Source: Alicyclobacillaceae bacterium I2511 (GTDB lineage: Bacteria > Bacillota > Bacilli > Alicyclobacillales > Alicyclobacillaceae). Taken from it: a DNA stretch of 64,000 nt. The notes beneath the pieces were generated by a model. It had not been told where the DNA came from. It saw only the letters and a list, made by a program, of their open reading frames with translations, and ran no database searches. A program made the position numbers and the translations under genes. The stretch's first letter is position 1; every line of letters starts with the position of its first letter. Where the stretch lies: contig QXHL01000004.1 in the NCBI GenBank assembly GCA_003584005.1, forward strand, positions 1 to 64,000, given 5' to 3'. Shown in pieces: positions 31,754 to 41,915 of this stretch.

Positions 31754-32206
31754 GTGGAACCACGCTTGCTGTCTTTTCTGTATGCCTTCAATGTACAAAA
31801 AGATTATTTCGAGTGCCACGAATATGGGGAATCTTTGTGGCTGGACAGCGGTCGCCCCGTGGTTCTCAAGGGACTCATTCAGGCCGCAGTTTGTTTGTAT
31901 CACCTGTATAATGGGAACGTGCGTGGAGGTTGGCGTATGTGGCAAGCGGGTCGCCAATATTTAATGGACGCGGGATCTATTTATGAGGGCATCGACATGG
32001 AAAATTTACGTCAACAAATTGACAAAGTGTTTCAACATGTCCCTGCAGAGTGGAGATTTGAAACAAAGTCCCCCCAACAGGTACAGGCGCTGAATCTACC
32101 CCAGGTTAAAATTCAAGGAACTCAGCCAGATTTCGAGCTAAAAGTCCAACAAGGAAAACCCATATGTTCGAATAACCCTTATACAGAACAATCTGAAGAA
32201 AACTAA
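31754..32206 (+). CDS. DUF309 domain protein
   Basis: 150 residues. The DUF309 signature is a helical repeat with F-H/C-E-x-W/Y: here YFECHEYGESLWL, then AAVCLYHLYNGNVRGGWRMW. Family function is unknown; some members bind DNA or are stress-related, which I do not claim here. Start GTG at 31754 has GGGGAGG 8 bases upstream; the frame continues open a little farther upstream. galU follows after 18 bases, so they may be co-transcribed. Confidence 0.8.
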   Translation: MEPRLLSFLYAFNVQKDYFECHEYGESLWLDSGRPVVLKGLIQAAVCLYHLYNGNVRGGWRMWQAGRQYLMDAGSIYEGIDMENLRQQIDKVFQHVPAEWRFETKSPQQVQALNLPQVKIQGTQPDFELKVQQGKPICSNNPYTEQSEEN

Positions 32207-32224
32207 AAATAGGGTGTAGAGCCA

Positions 32225-33142
32225 ATGATTATTAGAAAAGCAGTTATCCCTGCGGCCGGGTTTGGAACCCGAATGCTGCCAGCAACAAAAGCTGTTCCCA
32301 AAGAAATGTTGCCCATTCTCAATAAACCGTGCATTCAATACATCGTTGAAGAGGCTGTATATGCAGGCATTGAAGAAATATTGATTATCACTGGAAGAGG
32401 GAAAAAAGCGATTGAAGACCATTTTGACCGCTCACCCGAACTGGAACTTCACTTGCAACAAAATCGTAAAGAACACATGTTAACCGAGGTCAAAGCCATT
32501 TCTGACCTTGTAAACATTCATTATGTGCGGCAAAAGAGTCCCCTGGGGCTTGGACACGCGATTGCTCTCGCCCGTTCCTTCGTAGCCGATGAGCCATTCG
32601 CAGTGCTACTCGGTGACGACGTCATTCAATCTGCAATATCGGTGACTCAACAAATGGTGTGTCAGTACAAAGAAGAGATGGGCATCCTTGTAGGAGTGCA
32701 AAATGTTCCAGCAAATGATGTCTCTAAGTATGGCATTGTTAGGTTTGACAACCATAATTTCACCCAGGATTTGACGGAAAAGCCGTTTCTCGTACAGGGA
32801 ATCACCGAAAAACCTAAACTAACTGATGCGCCTTCCACGCTTGCTGTATTGGGTCGATATATTCTTACACCCGCAGTATTTGACGTCTTGGATCAGACAT
32901 CTCCAGGCCATGGCGGCGAAGTTCAACTGACAGACGCCATTGACCAGTTTGCCCGCGCCCAACAGTTATTCGCCTTTCAGTTTTCTGGAGTACGGCATGA
33001 TATCGGCAATTTAGAAGGCTGGCTACAAGCCAACCTAGCCTACGCTCTGGGAATCCCCAGTTTGCGCAAAGTAATGCTCAACCAATTCAGTCAAGACCCG
33101 GAATTTATGCGCACACTGCTAGAAATCTACGCCATCCATTGA
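32225..33142 (+). CDS. galU: UTP-glucose-1-phosphate uridylyltransferase
   Basis: 305 residues, GalU/GtaB. It makes UDP-glucose for glycolipid and teichoic acid modification. Motifs: AVIPAAGFGTRMLPATKAVPKEMLPI (nucleotide loop), KPCIQYIVEEAVYAGIEEIL, VLLGDDVI, KYGIVRF, GGEVQLTDAI and GVRHDIGNLEGW. The stop codon is within a 20-base repeat that is duplicated after the gene (33137-33187). Confidence 0.95.
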   Translation: MIIRKAVIPAAGFGTRMLPATKAVPKEMLPILNKPCIQYIVEEAVYAGIEEILIITGRGKKAIEDHFDRSPELELHLQQNRKEHMLTEVKAISDLVNIHYVRQKSPLGLGHAIALARSFVADEPFAVLLGDDVIQSAISVTQQMVCQYKEEMGILVGVQNVPANDVSKYGIVRFDNHNFTQDLTEKPFLVQGITEKPKLTDAPSTLAVLGRYILTPAVFDVLDQTSPGHGGEVQLTDAIDQFARAQQLFAFQFSGVRHDIGNLEGWLQANLAYALGIPSLRKVMLNQFSQDPEFMRTLLEIYAIH

Positions 33143-33187
33143 AATCGCCTCATTGAAATACGAGATACTTCATTGAAATACGAGATA
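33137..33187. repeat. Tandem repeat at the galU 3' end
   Basis: CATTGAAATACGAGATA(CTT) occurs at 33151 and 33171, period 20; a third partial copy CATTGAAAT at 33137 contains the galU stop. As at queF, a gene's end has been locally duplicated. Confidence 0.8.
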
Positions 33188-33196
33188 ACCCTTCAC

Positions 33197-33802
33197 TTAG
33201 AAATATTGCGATGTTTGATCCGTTGAATCGCCCTTATGAAGTCCGCGCAATAGGACCGTCGCCAGACGGTCTGCTACCTCCTCAGCTGTTAAGGTCCCCT
33301 CAGGATTAAACCACTGGTACAACCAGTTGGCCACTGATAAAGTAACCGTGCGGGCGTAACGTAGGTGTTCAGCATGGAATTCTCCTCTAGCTACACCTTC
33401 CTGCAAGATTTGACCCCACATTTGTTCATATGCATCGTGTTTTGCGTCAATTAGACTTCTCCGATCCGGACTTAGAGCTTGCCACTCGTGCCATAACACC
33501 CGTGCCGCATGGATATCTTCCGACACCACCAAGATATGTGCTGCTAAGGCCTGGCGAAATCTATCCGTCGAACTCCCCGGAGTCTTCATTACCACGTCCA
33601 ACCGCGACAAAAAACGGTCTGCCACCCTGTCTGCAATCTCATATAACAAATCTTCTTTACTGCGAATGTGGGTATACAGACTCCCTGATAACAGCCCACA
33701 CTGGTCCGCAATATTACGAATCGTGGTCGCATGATAACCCCGTTCACTAAATAATTCACATGCAGACTGGAGAATCAAATCTCTACGATTCCTATCTACC
33801 AC
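33197..33802 (-). CDS. TetR/AcrR-family transcription regulator
   Basis: 201 residues. N-terminal helix-turn-helix: ILQSACELFSERGYHATTIRNIADQCGLLSGSLYTHIRSKEDLLYEI, the classic TetR box (I-x-x-A-G-x-x-x-G-S-L/Y-x-x-x-K-x-x-L). The C-terminal ligand domain is of the KstR2/FadR-like type (TDRFRQALAAHILVVSED), which often senses acyl-CoA, but the ligand is unknown. GTG at 33802 with GGGGGA upstream. It lies convergent with galU and upstream of the addA end; no obvious target gene is beside it. Confidence 0.88.
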   Translation of the reverse strand: MVDRNRRDLILQSACELFSERGYHATTIRNIADQCGLLSGSLYTHIRSKEDLLYEIADRVADRFLSRLDVVMKTPGSSTDRFRQALAAHILVVSEDIHAARVLWHEWQALSPDRRSLIDAKHDAYEQMWGQILQEGVARGEFHAEHLRYARTVTLSVANWLYQWFNPEGTLTAEEVADRLATVLLRGLHKGDSTDQTSQYF

Positions 33803-33903
33803 ATTGGTTCCCCCTTACGTCCGTCCCGTTCAACCTCAAAAAACGTATTTGCACAGGTTTGGGCCATGTTTTAATCTAGGTGTTACGCGCTTTAGTCCGA
33901 GTA

Positions 33904-36900
33904 TTAATTGAAAAGAATGTCTCGCCCGCCAGGAACCGATTGCATCCGTACCGCTTGACAAGGCTCCGAGAAATACAGCCACGCCTCCACCGATTTCCCG
34001 GACGTTTCTATGGCCTGCTGAACAGCCTCCAAGTACACACCCACCTGCCCGGCATACTCCTGTGCGGTCTGGTCCACATCGTCCCTGCCAATTCGGTCTG
34101 TCTTATAATCAATTAACAGCCAACCCTCTGGCAATTCTGCCAAACAGTCAATGACACCCTGCACTGTAACAAAATTGTTTTTTTCCATAGCAATCTTTTC
34201 GTCGTCACCCTGAAAAATATCAATTCGATGAAAGAAAGGCAACTCCCTCCATATCCTAGTTGCACCGCGCAATCGCTGCCCCAAAGATGAGCGGGAAAAT
34301 TCTACTACTTGTACCACCACATCATCTTGCAAATCGACATCTTTCAAAACTCCCCTATGTAAAAGGTTGGCAACGGTTTTTTGAACCGCATCTGCGTCCG
34401 CCGCTGTGGCTAATTCTACGTGCTGCATGAGGGTATGAAAAGCAGTTCCCCGCTCACGCCCTGAAGATTGACCCTTTCGCGCAAAAGAAGGTTCCTCCAA
34501 CAAGTGCTCTGCTGCAGTGGGATTATGAAATCCCCCACCCCTTTCTTGAAAAGTCTTTATCTGATTTACCCCCGGTTGGACAACTGCACCCTTTGCCAGT
34601 TTACCCGTCCACAACCGCCTCAGGTCCGTGGCAGACAACTTTGCTGGTGGCAAAGCAGTGGTAACCGATTCGAAAACTTGAAAAGTGGTTTTCATATCCG
34701 CTGCAACCGTTTCGTTCTGTCTATTTGATTTTCTTCCAACCTCATTTTCAAGATTGAAACCCGCAGAATCTTCGGACCCAGTGCAACGTCTGGTGGCCGC
34801 TTGCAAGCTGTCGCGGAAACGTATTAGGTCCGCACCTTTTCCTAATAATTCGCGTTTTACTCGCCCCCACTGCACCGTCGTGTCCACTTTCGGCAAAGTA
34901 ACCCCTGAGGCATGATTCCAGACTGTCACCGCAAACCCATTCGCATCGTCAGGGACCAACACTGCCGTTTCAAAAGAGGTTAGGGCCGGCCCCATTTCAT
35001 CCTCGTTCGCTCCAGATGTACCCACATCTTCTGTCAGCTTCAACAACCCCCTACCTGCCGGGTGTTCCAATAATACAGCTAGTAACCAGTCTAAATAACT
35101 TTTTGCCTCCAAAAGATAGGGCTCGGGCAAAACAATGTCCTGTCGTTGTAGCACTTTTTGCGCTTTCACAACATGTTCTGTCAATCCCCGGGCAGACCCA
35201 ACAATAATCAACCGTTCTCTGGCCCGCGTCATGGCCACGTACAAGATGCGGGCCTCCTCCGCCAAAAACTCCCTCCATTCCGCATCCTCCACCACCACAG
35301 ATGGCAAGGTGGGCCAGTGCTGGTCTGTCTCGAGATGTGACCGCATGGGACCAAACCCGAGTTCCCGATGAATGGGAAAAAGCCGACTCAAAGGATCCTG
35401 ATAAAACGTTTTTCCCGTGTCCAACACAAACACAACGGGAAATTCCAACCCTTTACTTTGGTGAATTGTCATCACCCGCACCACATCCTCGTGCTCCCCT
35501 AAAGTCCGCGCCTCACCCACATCCGCCGCCTCTGCCAAAACCTTGTTTGCATGCCGAACAAAGCCATAGACTCCGTCCACCGAACGGGTGTCGAACTCTC
35601 GAGCACGTTGCAACAGCAGTTGAATATTGGCAACTCGCACCCGTCCCCCCCGCATCCCAGATACATAATACAAAAATTTTGTCTCATCCAAAATGACTCG
35701 CAATACACCGGCAGCTGGCAAAGCCCTTGCCAAGGACCGCCAATTTTGCAATCGCCGCATAAACCATTTTGTTTTGTGGACCAAGGTGTTCCCCCATAGG
35801 TCTTCGGTAGGACCCGTTTCATTCGCCACAGCATGTGCTTGAAGAGATGGCATTTCTTTCCATTCCTCTGGTCTATAATTGTCGGCCACCGCAGTCACAC
35901 AAGAGTAAAAGTTGCCCTTTTTGGCCATGCGAATGCGGGCCAACTCATCATCCGTAAACCCCGCCAAAGGAGACCTCATCCAGGCAACCAAGGATAGCTC
36001 CCGTTGAGGATTGTCTAAAGTGGACAGAACATTCAACAACCATTGAATCTCCAGAGCGCCGTAGAAGCCGCTGGATGCGGCGCCGTACGCCGGAATGCCA
36101 AAACTCTGCAACACCTCTAAAACTGGGCTCACACGACCCTTGGCAGAACGCAGTAAGACTACAATGTCGCGATATTTCAACGCTCGGTACAGCCTTTGGT
36201 CTTTGTCCCAAACCTGGTGTGGCTGTGTATCTGGTGCCTGGCCAATTAATTGAAGGATGCGTTGTGACAATACTGCGGCTTCTTTTTTGATGGTTGAAAG
36301 GTCCTGGACGGACAGTTCTAGGTCTTCCGTTTCGAATTTTGACCGCCTAAAGAGCTCTATCTTTTCCATTTCCGTCTCCTGCACAAGAGACATTGCACCG
36401 CTTTTCTGGAAATTTGGATCTGATGTTTCTTCTGCTTTATCCCAAACGTTCTCGTTATCCATTCTTTCAATGAAGTGAAATTCCACCGGCCCTGCCAACG
36501 ATAACCCTGGTTCAGAAAGCTCTGGATAATTTGCACGAGCCCGCATGGCTGCCGCTGTATCATAAGTCAATCCCCCGACAGATTCCGCAAACACTCGTTG
36601 GAAAATGTAATTGACAGCCCACACAACCTGGGTGCGACTCCTATAGTTATCTTGCAAATCAATCACCGCGTATCGAGGCGCTTCGCCCATTATGGCTGCA
36701 TCACTTCCAGCAATTGTGGCCCCCTCTTTGCAGTCCTCACCATTCAATCGTCGCCCCACACGGTAGCGTTGTAAAAAAAGTCCCGGTTCTGCCATGCGAA
36801 AACGATAAATACTTTGCTTTACATCGCCAACGCAAAACACGTTTCCCGCGGGTTTTGTCATGTGACCCATCAATGCGTCTTGCAGGGGACTTGTATCCTG

Positions 36901-38115
36901 ATACTCATCTACATAAATTTCCTGATAGAAAGAGCGCAGCCTCTCTGCTTCCCCAATCTGTGGATTTTCCAATGCATATAAGGCAAAGTGTTCCAGGTCA
37001 TTAAAATCAAGCATCCCCATTTGACGCTTACGATTTGCATAGGCGTTCTGGAAATCCCGCACCAGCTGGTGCACAGCGGCCACGACAGGTGCCAGGGCAA
37101 CGACATCCCCCTGCAATTGCGCGGGGCCTCGAGAAACCAATGCCCACACTTCCTTTAAAGCGTCTAGGCCATGCTGACGTAAAAATTTGACCCGTTCTTT
37201 GTCTGGTTGTTCTTTGGCACGAGGAGATTTAAGAGCAAATATTTGCTGCAATAATCTAGTTATTTCTGGAATATCTAACGAAATATACATTTTTGTTGAT
37301 ATCTGAGTTGTGATGTCATAGGTCTCCTGTAGTACCTTAACATAGCTGTGCAGTGACTCTGCACTTCGGGCCAAGGTCAGCGCACCTAAAAAATCGGTGG
37401 TTGCACTTTCCAGGTGTTGTCGAATCCAAGACATCAAGCCTGGTATCCAGGGAAGTTGCTCAAAACTCAAATTTACTGCTGAAACGAAAGGTTGTAATCC
37501 CTTGGTCAGCCAACCCTGCGGGTCTGGCTGGCTACGGGCAAATTCATCGAGACGAAACACTAATGCAGCCAAACGTTCACTGTCCCCGTCCGCCAATTGT
37601 CCCATGGCTTCGGCAAGCTGCTCTCCACCGGGCCCGGCCAAGCAACGTTCCACCGTGTCTCGATAGACCTCAGCCCGCAACAAAATGCCGTCCTCCTCGG
37701 CAAGTAAAGCAAACCCTGGATCTAGTTCAAGCGTCAAAAAATTGCGGCGGACTATTTGCATGCAGAAACTGTGTAATGTGGATATTTGCGCTTGATCCAA
37801 GCGGCTCAATTGGTGTAATACTTTGTGCATCAACACCCCATTGCCATCCCGTAGTGCAATCTCTCTGACTTGCTCCAAACGTGCTCCTACCCGTTCCCGC
37901 ATTTCTGCGGCAGCGGTCTGTGTAAAAGTCACAACCAATAATCGATCTAACTCTATCGCTGATTCTCCCAAAACGGATTGAACCACTCGCTCCACCAATA
38001 CCGAGGTCTTCCCAGAACCAGCCCCTGCCGCCACTAGAACACTTTGACCCTGTACGGAAATGGCCGCCTGTTGGTCCACAGACCAGTGGCGTTCTCTATC
38101 ACTTGCTTGCATCAT
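33904..38115 (-). CDS. addA: ATP-dependent helicase/nuclease subunit A
   Basis: 1403 residues, longer than the B. subtilis protein (about 1230). UvrD/RecB-like helicase that with AddB resects double-strand breaks and responds to Chi. N-terminal QQAAISVQGQSVLVAAGAGSGKTSVLVERV (motif I), VVTFTQTAAAEMRERV (motif Ia), EIYVDEYQDTSPLQ (II), GDVKQSIYRFR (III), VRVMTIHQSKGLEFPVVFV (V), and LYVAMTRARERLII (VI). The C-terminal nuclease domain has VQGVIDCLAELPEGWLLIDYKTDRI. ATG at 38115 overlaps the addB end by 17 bases with GGAGG upstream. The extra length is spread in the linker regions between the helicase motifs. Confidence 0.96.
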   Translation of the reverse strand: MMQASDRERHWSVDQQAAISVQGQSVLVAAGAGSGKTSVLVERVVQSVLGESAIELDRLLVVTFTQTAAAEMRERVGARLEQVREIALRDGNGVLMHKVLHQLSRLDQAQISTLHSFCMQIVRRNFLTLELDPGFALLAEEDGILLRAEVYRDTVERCLAGPGGEQLAEAMGQLADGDSERLAALVFRLDEFARSQPDPQGWLTKGLQPFVSAVNLSFEQLPWIPGLMSWIRQHLESATTDFLGALTLARSAESLHSYVKVLQETYDITTQISTKMYISLDIPEITRLLQQIFALKSPRAKEQPDKERVKFLRQHGLDALKEVWALVSRGPAQLQGDVVALAPVVAAVHQLVRDFQNAYANRKRQMGMLDFNDLEHFALYALENPQIGEAERLRSFYQEIYVDEYQDTSPLQDALMGHMTKPAGNVFCVGDVKQSIYRFRMAEPGLFLQRYRVGRRLNGEDCKEGATIAGSDAAIMGEAPRYAVIDLQDNYRSRTQVVWAVNYIFQRVFAESVGGLTYDTAAAMRARANYPELSEPGLSLAGPVEFHFIERMDNENVWDKAEETSDPNFQKSGAMSLVQETEMEKIELFRRSKFETEDLELSVQDLSTIKKEAAVLSQRILQLIGQAPDTQPHQVWDKDQRLYRALKYRDIVVLLRSAKGRVSPVLEVLQSFGIPAYGAASSGFYGALEIQWLLNVLSTLDNPQRELSLVAWMRSPLAGFTDDELARIRMAKKGNFYSCVTAVADNYRPEEWKEMPSLQAHAVANETGPTEDLWGNTLVHKTKWFMRRLQNWRSLARALPAAGVLRVILDETKFLYYVSGMRGGRVRVANIQLLLQRAREFDTRSVDGVYGFVRHANKVLAEAADVGEARTLGEHEDVVRVMTIHQSKGLEFPVVFVLDTGKTFYQDPLSRLFPIHRELGFGPMRSHLETDQHWPTLPSVVVEDAEWREFLAEEARILYVAMTRARERLIIVGSARGLTEHVVKAQKVLQRQDIVLPEPYLLEAKSYLDWLLAVLLEHPAGRGLLKLTEDVGTSGANEDEMGPALTSFETAVLVPDDANGFAVTVWNHASGVTLPKVDTTVQWGRVKRELLGKGADLIRFRDSLQAATRRCTGSEDSAGFNLENEVGRKSNRQNETVAADMKTTFQVFESVTTALPPAKLSATDLRRLWTGKLAKGAVVQPGVNQIKTFQERGGGFHNPTAAEHLLEEPSFARKGQSSGRERGTAFHTLMQHVELATAADADAVQKTVANLLHRGVLKDVDLQDDVVVQVVEFSRSSLGQRLRGATRIWRELPFFHRIDIFQGDDEKIAMEKNNFVTVQGVIDCLAELPEGWLLIDYKTDRIGRDDVDQTAQEYAGQVGVYLEAVQQAIETSGKSVEAWLYFSEPCQAVRMQSVPGGRDILFN

Positions 38116-41100
38116 GTGCTCCAGCCTCCTGTTTGAATGACTTATTTGATTGAAGAGCAACCGCGTATCTTAAAACTTCTTCTTTGGACAGGGGACGCAA
38201 TCTTTGCACTGGGGTCTTGTCCCAGCGCTGGTCAATTTGACAAATGGCCGCAAAGTTGCAAAAACGACAAGCGTAGTCCGTATTGCTTAACACATAAGGT
38301 GCTACGGTAATCTGTCCATTTTTTAAACTTTGTGCGAGGTCCACTACCTTTTTGCGCGCCATCGCCAGTAACCCTTGCCACTGGTTGGAGTTAAGAACCG
38401 GAGCTGTCGAAGCAAAATTTCCATCCTTCTTATAAATTTTCGGGAACAATCCATCCTCACCCGAGCTTAGCCGTCCATCCATGGCTTCTAACCAACGTTC
38501 TTCGCCCAGCAGCCAACCCCTCACTCGCATAGACCGCAAGGATTGCTCATACGCCACATTGACTGCCAGGGGTTGTGGAACAAACTGATTTTTGCGAACC
38601 AGGGGAAAGTACAACATCCCCACGGGCTGTGCACGCTGCCCAAATAAGCGCTCTGCGAAATCTATCACGGCTCCCATGTACACCGGTAATTGTAGCCGTA
38701 AGCCGTAGTACACCCGATACAATTCCAAATCCGTTCTACTACTCTTATAATCCAAGATCCGAAAGGCAAGATCTCCTTCACGGCGCACCCAGTCAACCCT
38801 GTCCATACGACCGCGTATCACTACCTGTGTTCCATCCTCTAAAAAAATCTCCCACCCTGGCAATTCATTAGGATTATCCATGCCAAAAGACACCTCTAAC
38901 GCAGCCGGGATGAAATCTCCGTAACGGGCATGACGGGCCAAGACTACCGCTGCTCTTTGCAGTATTTCGCTGGCAGCAAAGATAACCTGTTGCCTGGTAT
39001 GCAACCGCAGCCAAGGGGAAGCTTGGGGCTGCCTTAAAACTTCAGCAAAAACTCCCGACATCAACTGGGCCGCCTCATTATCTGTAATGGTTTTCCATCT
39101 GTCGGAATCTTGTTTTTGCAGTTCTACAAATTCGCGCAATGTCTCGTGTATCAGGCTCCCCCTGCCACTGGCAGTGACATCCGGAACGGCCTCTTCCCGA
39201 ATCCGCAGGCCAAACTGGACAAAGTGACGGAATGGGCAAGCCGCGAACGTTTCCAGTTGATGCACATTCAGTTTCAATGGGTCTCCATATATACTTTTTA
39301 TCACTTCATTTGACAAAACCCCCGCTCTTCTTTGATGATGACCTAATCCCTCCAGGGTGTGTTGTAATAGAGGATGGTAGTGTGGGTGTTGTAGAAACCA
39401 GTCGAGTACCGGAACAACCCATGTAGGAAAGGGAACCCCTTCCGCAAAGTGACGCAGTACGTCCGACCATCGCAAAAGTGCAGCAGCCGGAGTCCAGTGT
39501 CTAGGTTCCGGTAAACCTTTATCGCCTGTCCACAACAAATCCAGACCTTGTTCTGCCATCACCGGATTAAAAAGGTTGCGTACTTGTTGAACCACTGCCG
39601 CTGGACGGCTGGCTTTACCATTTGCATCTGCCAGTGGATAGGTGAGATACAAGCGTTGTTCGGCTCGTGTCAGCGCAGTATAAACTCGTAAACGTTCCAT
39701 CCACTGCAGGTCTGCACTGAGATATCCTAAATCTCTGCCAAACAAACGGGCAAACTGTGTTCTCTCTTCATCTGTGAGTAATCCGGTAGGCCGAATTCGG
39801 CGGGGCAGAACTCCGTCTACCAATCCAACAACAAAGACTCCCCTACGGTGTAAGGCTCCAGCCCGTTCTATCTCGGTCACCAGAACCTCGTCTATTCCTG
39901 CAGGAACAGTGGTCAATGTCTGTTGCACCAAGTCATTGCGCATCGCCTCAACAAGTGCAGCCCTAGGCAAGACGATGTCAGGCACTGTCTCCGCCAAGTC
40001 GTTCAAAATCCCCACTAACCGCTGCCATGCCTGTTCATGTAGGCCAGCCGCCAATGGATTGTCTACCGCGCCATCATTTACAATCCACCCTGCAACCACT
40101 CTCCTTGCGCCGACACTCTCTAGTAAATTCCATATGGCTTGAGAAAATTGACGGGGGGACACGTCCCCCCGTGGCAAGTCCTCCCACAGGGGTAAGAGAA
40201 AGCCCATCAATTTCCACCGTAGGCCCTCTGCTCTGCCATCCTCCATTTCTGCCAACGCTTCATTTCTGAGTGCCCCGCCACGTTTGGAAAACTGCCAAGG
40301 TTCCCGGCTGCGCCACGGCTTTATGCCAGAAATTTCCCAACGTCTCAAATAGGTTTCTAGCCAATCCGCTTCTTCACGGGTTAATGTGCAAAAATCAGAT
40401 TTCAGCAGTCTTACGGCTGATTCATCGGACATCTCTTCCTCCAAGCAAGTCAGTGCAGCAAGCAAAAACCGGGACAGGGGATGTACGGCCAAGGGTGGAT
40501 AGTCTTCTATGAATGCAGGTACCTCATGCCCATCAAAGGCGTCTCGCAAGAACCCCCCGTATTCACTGAGACTAGGAGTAAGAACTGCAATATCCCCCGG
40601 ATGCCAACTTTCATCTCGAATTAAATGAGCGATTTCGCGGGCAACACCCTCCACCTCGATACGCGGATTTTGCGCAGCTACAAGGGCCAATCCTGCCTGC
40701 CATGGCATCACAGAATTGCTGGAACGAGAAAACAAGTGTTGTTCCAGCCAGGCAATTGATGTGTTAAAAGCAGCATTGTTTTTCTCCATCAGCGATATTT
40801 CCGATAGGGCAATTTCCATAAGTCGACAGCCAGTTTGAATTCTATGAACCATTTCTACGGTCTGTAAAGCGTATACTTCAGCCATTTTATCTGGGCTGGT
40901 CATCCAACGAGTCAGCCGTGAAGTATCCTTGACATCAGAGGTATGCACGCTAGCCGTTGCTGTGGATTCTACAAACCACGCGGGGTCCGCTGACACGGCC
41001 ACCACCGTTTCGCTGGCAACCTCTGCAAGGCTGAGCAGGAAAGACAGTTCTTGCGGCGAAAGGTCTGGAAATCCGTCCAGATAAATCGTTGCGTGTTGCA

Positions 41101-41722
41101 ACTGGGACCATTGTCTGACAAAAGGAGCCAGACGAGCCAGTAGCGTATTGGGATCATATAAGTTTCGTTGCGTAAGCTCTGATTGATAGTTCACAAAAAG
41201 TAACGACAAGTCATGCAGCTTTCCTAGTAGAGAGTGGCCAGACACAGCATCAGACGGAATGTCCAATTCGTCAACAACGGTTGCTGCCGACCATAGAGCC
41301 GCAGATAATTGCTGAGGTTCTATCAGGTAATCTGACATTTCACCAAAAACACGTAAAACGGCATCTAGAAAGGACAAACTCGGATGAACGCGATACAATA
41401 GCTGCAGTTTTTCCCCTATCTGGTCCAATACACTTCCCAATAACAACCGTTGGCCTGTCGTATTCACAGCGGTTCCTGGAATAACCTGCAGTTCTTCGTT
41501 CATTCGGTAGGCCAAGCGACGCAAAGTGAGGACTTCCGCACGCAAAGAGGTTTTTGACCGACTTAACAGCAGGCGTTCCGTTTCGTAAGAGGCATTGCCT
41601 GGAACCAGCCAATAAATTTTTGTTCCCAGCGGTGTCTGACGCAATTGATCCGCTATTTTATTTGCAATCCAAGTGGATTTTCCAGATTTAGCACGTCCCA
41701 TCACCAGCGTCACCCGAGCCAA
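38099..41722 (-). CDS. addB: ATP-dependent helicase/nuclease subunit B
   Basis: About 1207 residues. Partner of AddA, with an inactive helicase and an active nuclease that carries a 4Fe-4S cluster. Walker A GRAKSGKSTWIANKIADQL is near the start. The iron-sulfur cysteines are visible: the first in LETFAACPFRHFVQFGL, the other three in DYACRFCNFAAIC near the C-terminus. The nuclease box ILDYKSSRTDLELYRVYYGLRLQLPVY is present. Start is TTG at 41722 (AGGAG about 8 bases upstream); an ATG at 41740 has no ribosome binding site. Confidence 0.95.
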   Translation of the reverse strand: MARVTLVMGRAKSGKSTWIANKIADQLRQTPLGTKIYWLVPGNASYETERLLLSRSKTSLRAEVLTLRRLAYRMNEELQVIPGTAVNTTGQRLLLGSVLDQIGEKLQLLYRVHPSLSFLDAVLRVFGEMSDYLIEPQQLSAALWSAATVVDELDIPSDAVSGHSLLGKLHDLSLLFVNYQSELTQRNLYDPNTLLARLAPFVRQWSQLQHATIYLDGFPDLSPQELSFLLSLAEVASETVVAVSADPAWFVESTATASVHTSDVKDTSRLTRWMTSPDKMAEVYALQTVEMVHRIQTGCRLMEIALSEISLMEKNNAAFNTSIAWLEQHLFSRSSNSVMPWQAGLALVAAQNPRIEVEGVAREIAHLIRDESWHPGDIAVLTPSLSEYGGFLRDAFDGHEVPAFIEDYPPLAVHPLSRFLLAALTCLEEEMSDESAVRLLKSDFCTLTREEADWLETYLRRWEISGIKPWRSREPWQFSKRGGALRNEALAEMEDGRAEGLRWKLMGFLLPLWEDLPRGDVSPRQFSQAIWNLLESVGARRVVAGWIVNDGAVDNPLAAGLHEQAWQRLVGILNDLAETVPDIVLPRAALVEAMRNDLVQQTLTTVPAGIDEVLVTEIERAGALHRRGVFVVGLVDGVLPRRIRPTGLLTDEERTQFARLFGRDLGYLSADLQWMERLRVYTALTRAEQRLYLTYPLADANGKASRPAAVVQQVRNLFNPVMAEQGLDLLWTGDKGLPEPRHWTPAAALLRWSDVLRHFAEGVPFPTWVVPVLDWFLQHPHYHPLLQHTLEGLGHHQRRAGVLSNEVIKSIYGDPLKLNVHQLETFAACPFRHFVQFGLRIREEAVPDVTASGRGSLIHETLREFVELQKQDSDRWKTITDNEAAQLMSGVFAEVLRQPQASPWLRLHTRQQVIFAASEILQRAAVVLARHARYGDFIPAALEVSFGMDNPNELPGWEIFLEDGTQVVIRGRMDRVDWVRREGDLAFRILDYKSSRTDLELYRVYYGLRLQLPVYMGAVIDFAERLFGQRAQPVGMLYFPLVRKNQFVPQPLAVNVAYEQSLRSMRVRGWLLGEERWLEAMDGRLSSGEDGLFPKIYKKDGNFASTAPVLNSNQWQGLLAMARKKVVDLAQSLKNGQITVAPYVLSNTDYACRFCNFAAICQIDQRWDKTPVQRLRPLSKEEVLRYAVALQSNKSFKQEAGAHDASK

Positions 41723-41840
41723 CCAGTTGTCTCCTCCCATGTGAAAAACCCGTAGTTATTCCCAGAATACCAAACAGGCGTTCCCCAGTCCAATCTGAAC
41801 CTTTCAATTTCAACAGGTCCTTTTTTTTGTGTGTCTGACA

Positions 41841-41891
41841 GGCACTAGCAACTGCCCCATTGCATAAGTCAATGGGAGCCGTATCAAGCGG
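41841..41891 (+). promoter_or_regulatory. Three short hairpins in the leader of the MFS transporter gene
   Basis: GGCA-8-TGCC (41841-41856), CCCATTG-7-CAATGGG (41856-41876) and CCG-7-CGG (41879-41891) stand in a row just before the ribosome binding site of the MFS gene. TGTCTGACA at 41832 is palindromic and could be an operator. I recognise no known riboswitch. Confidence 0.35.
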
Positions 41892-41915
41892 TGTGTTGAA
41901 TTGGAGGGGACAATC

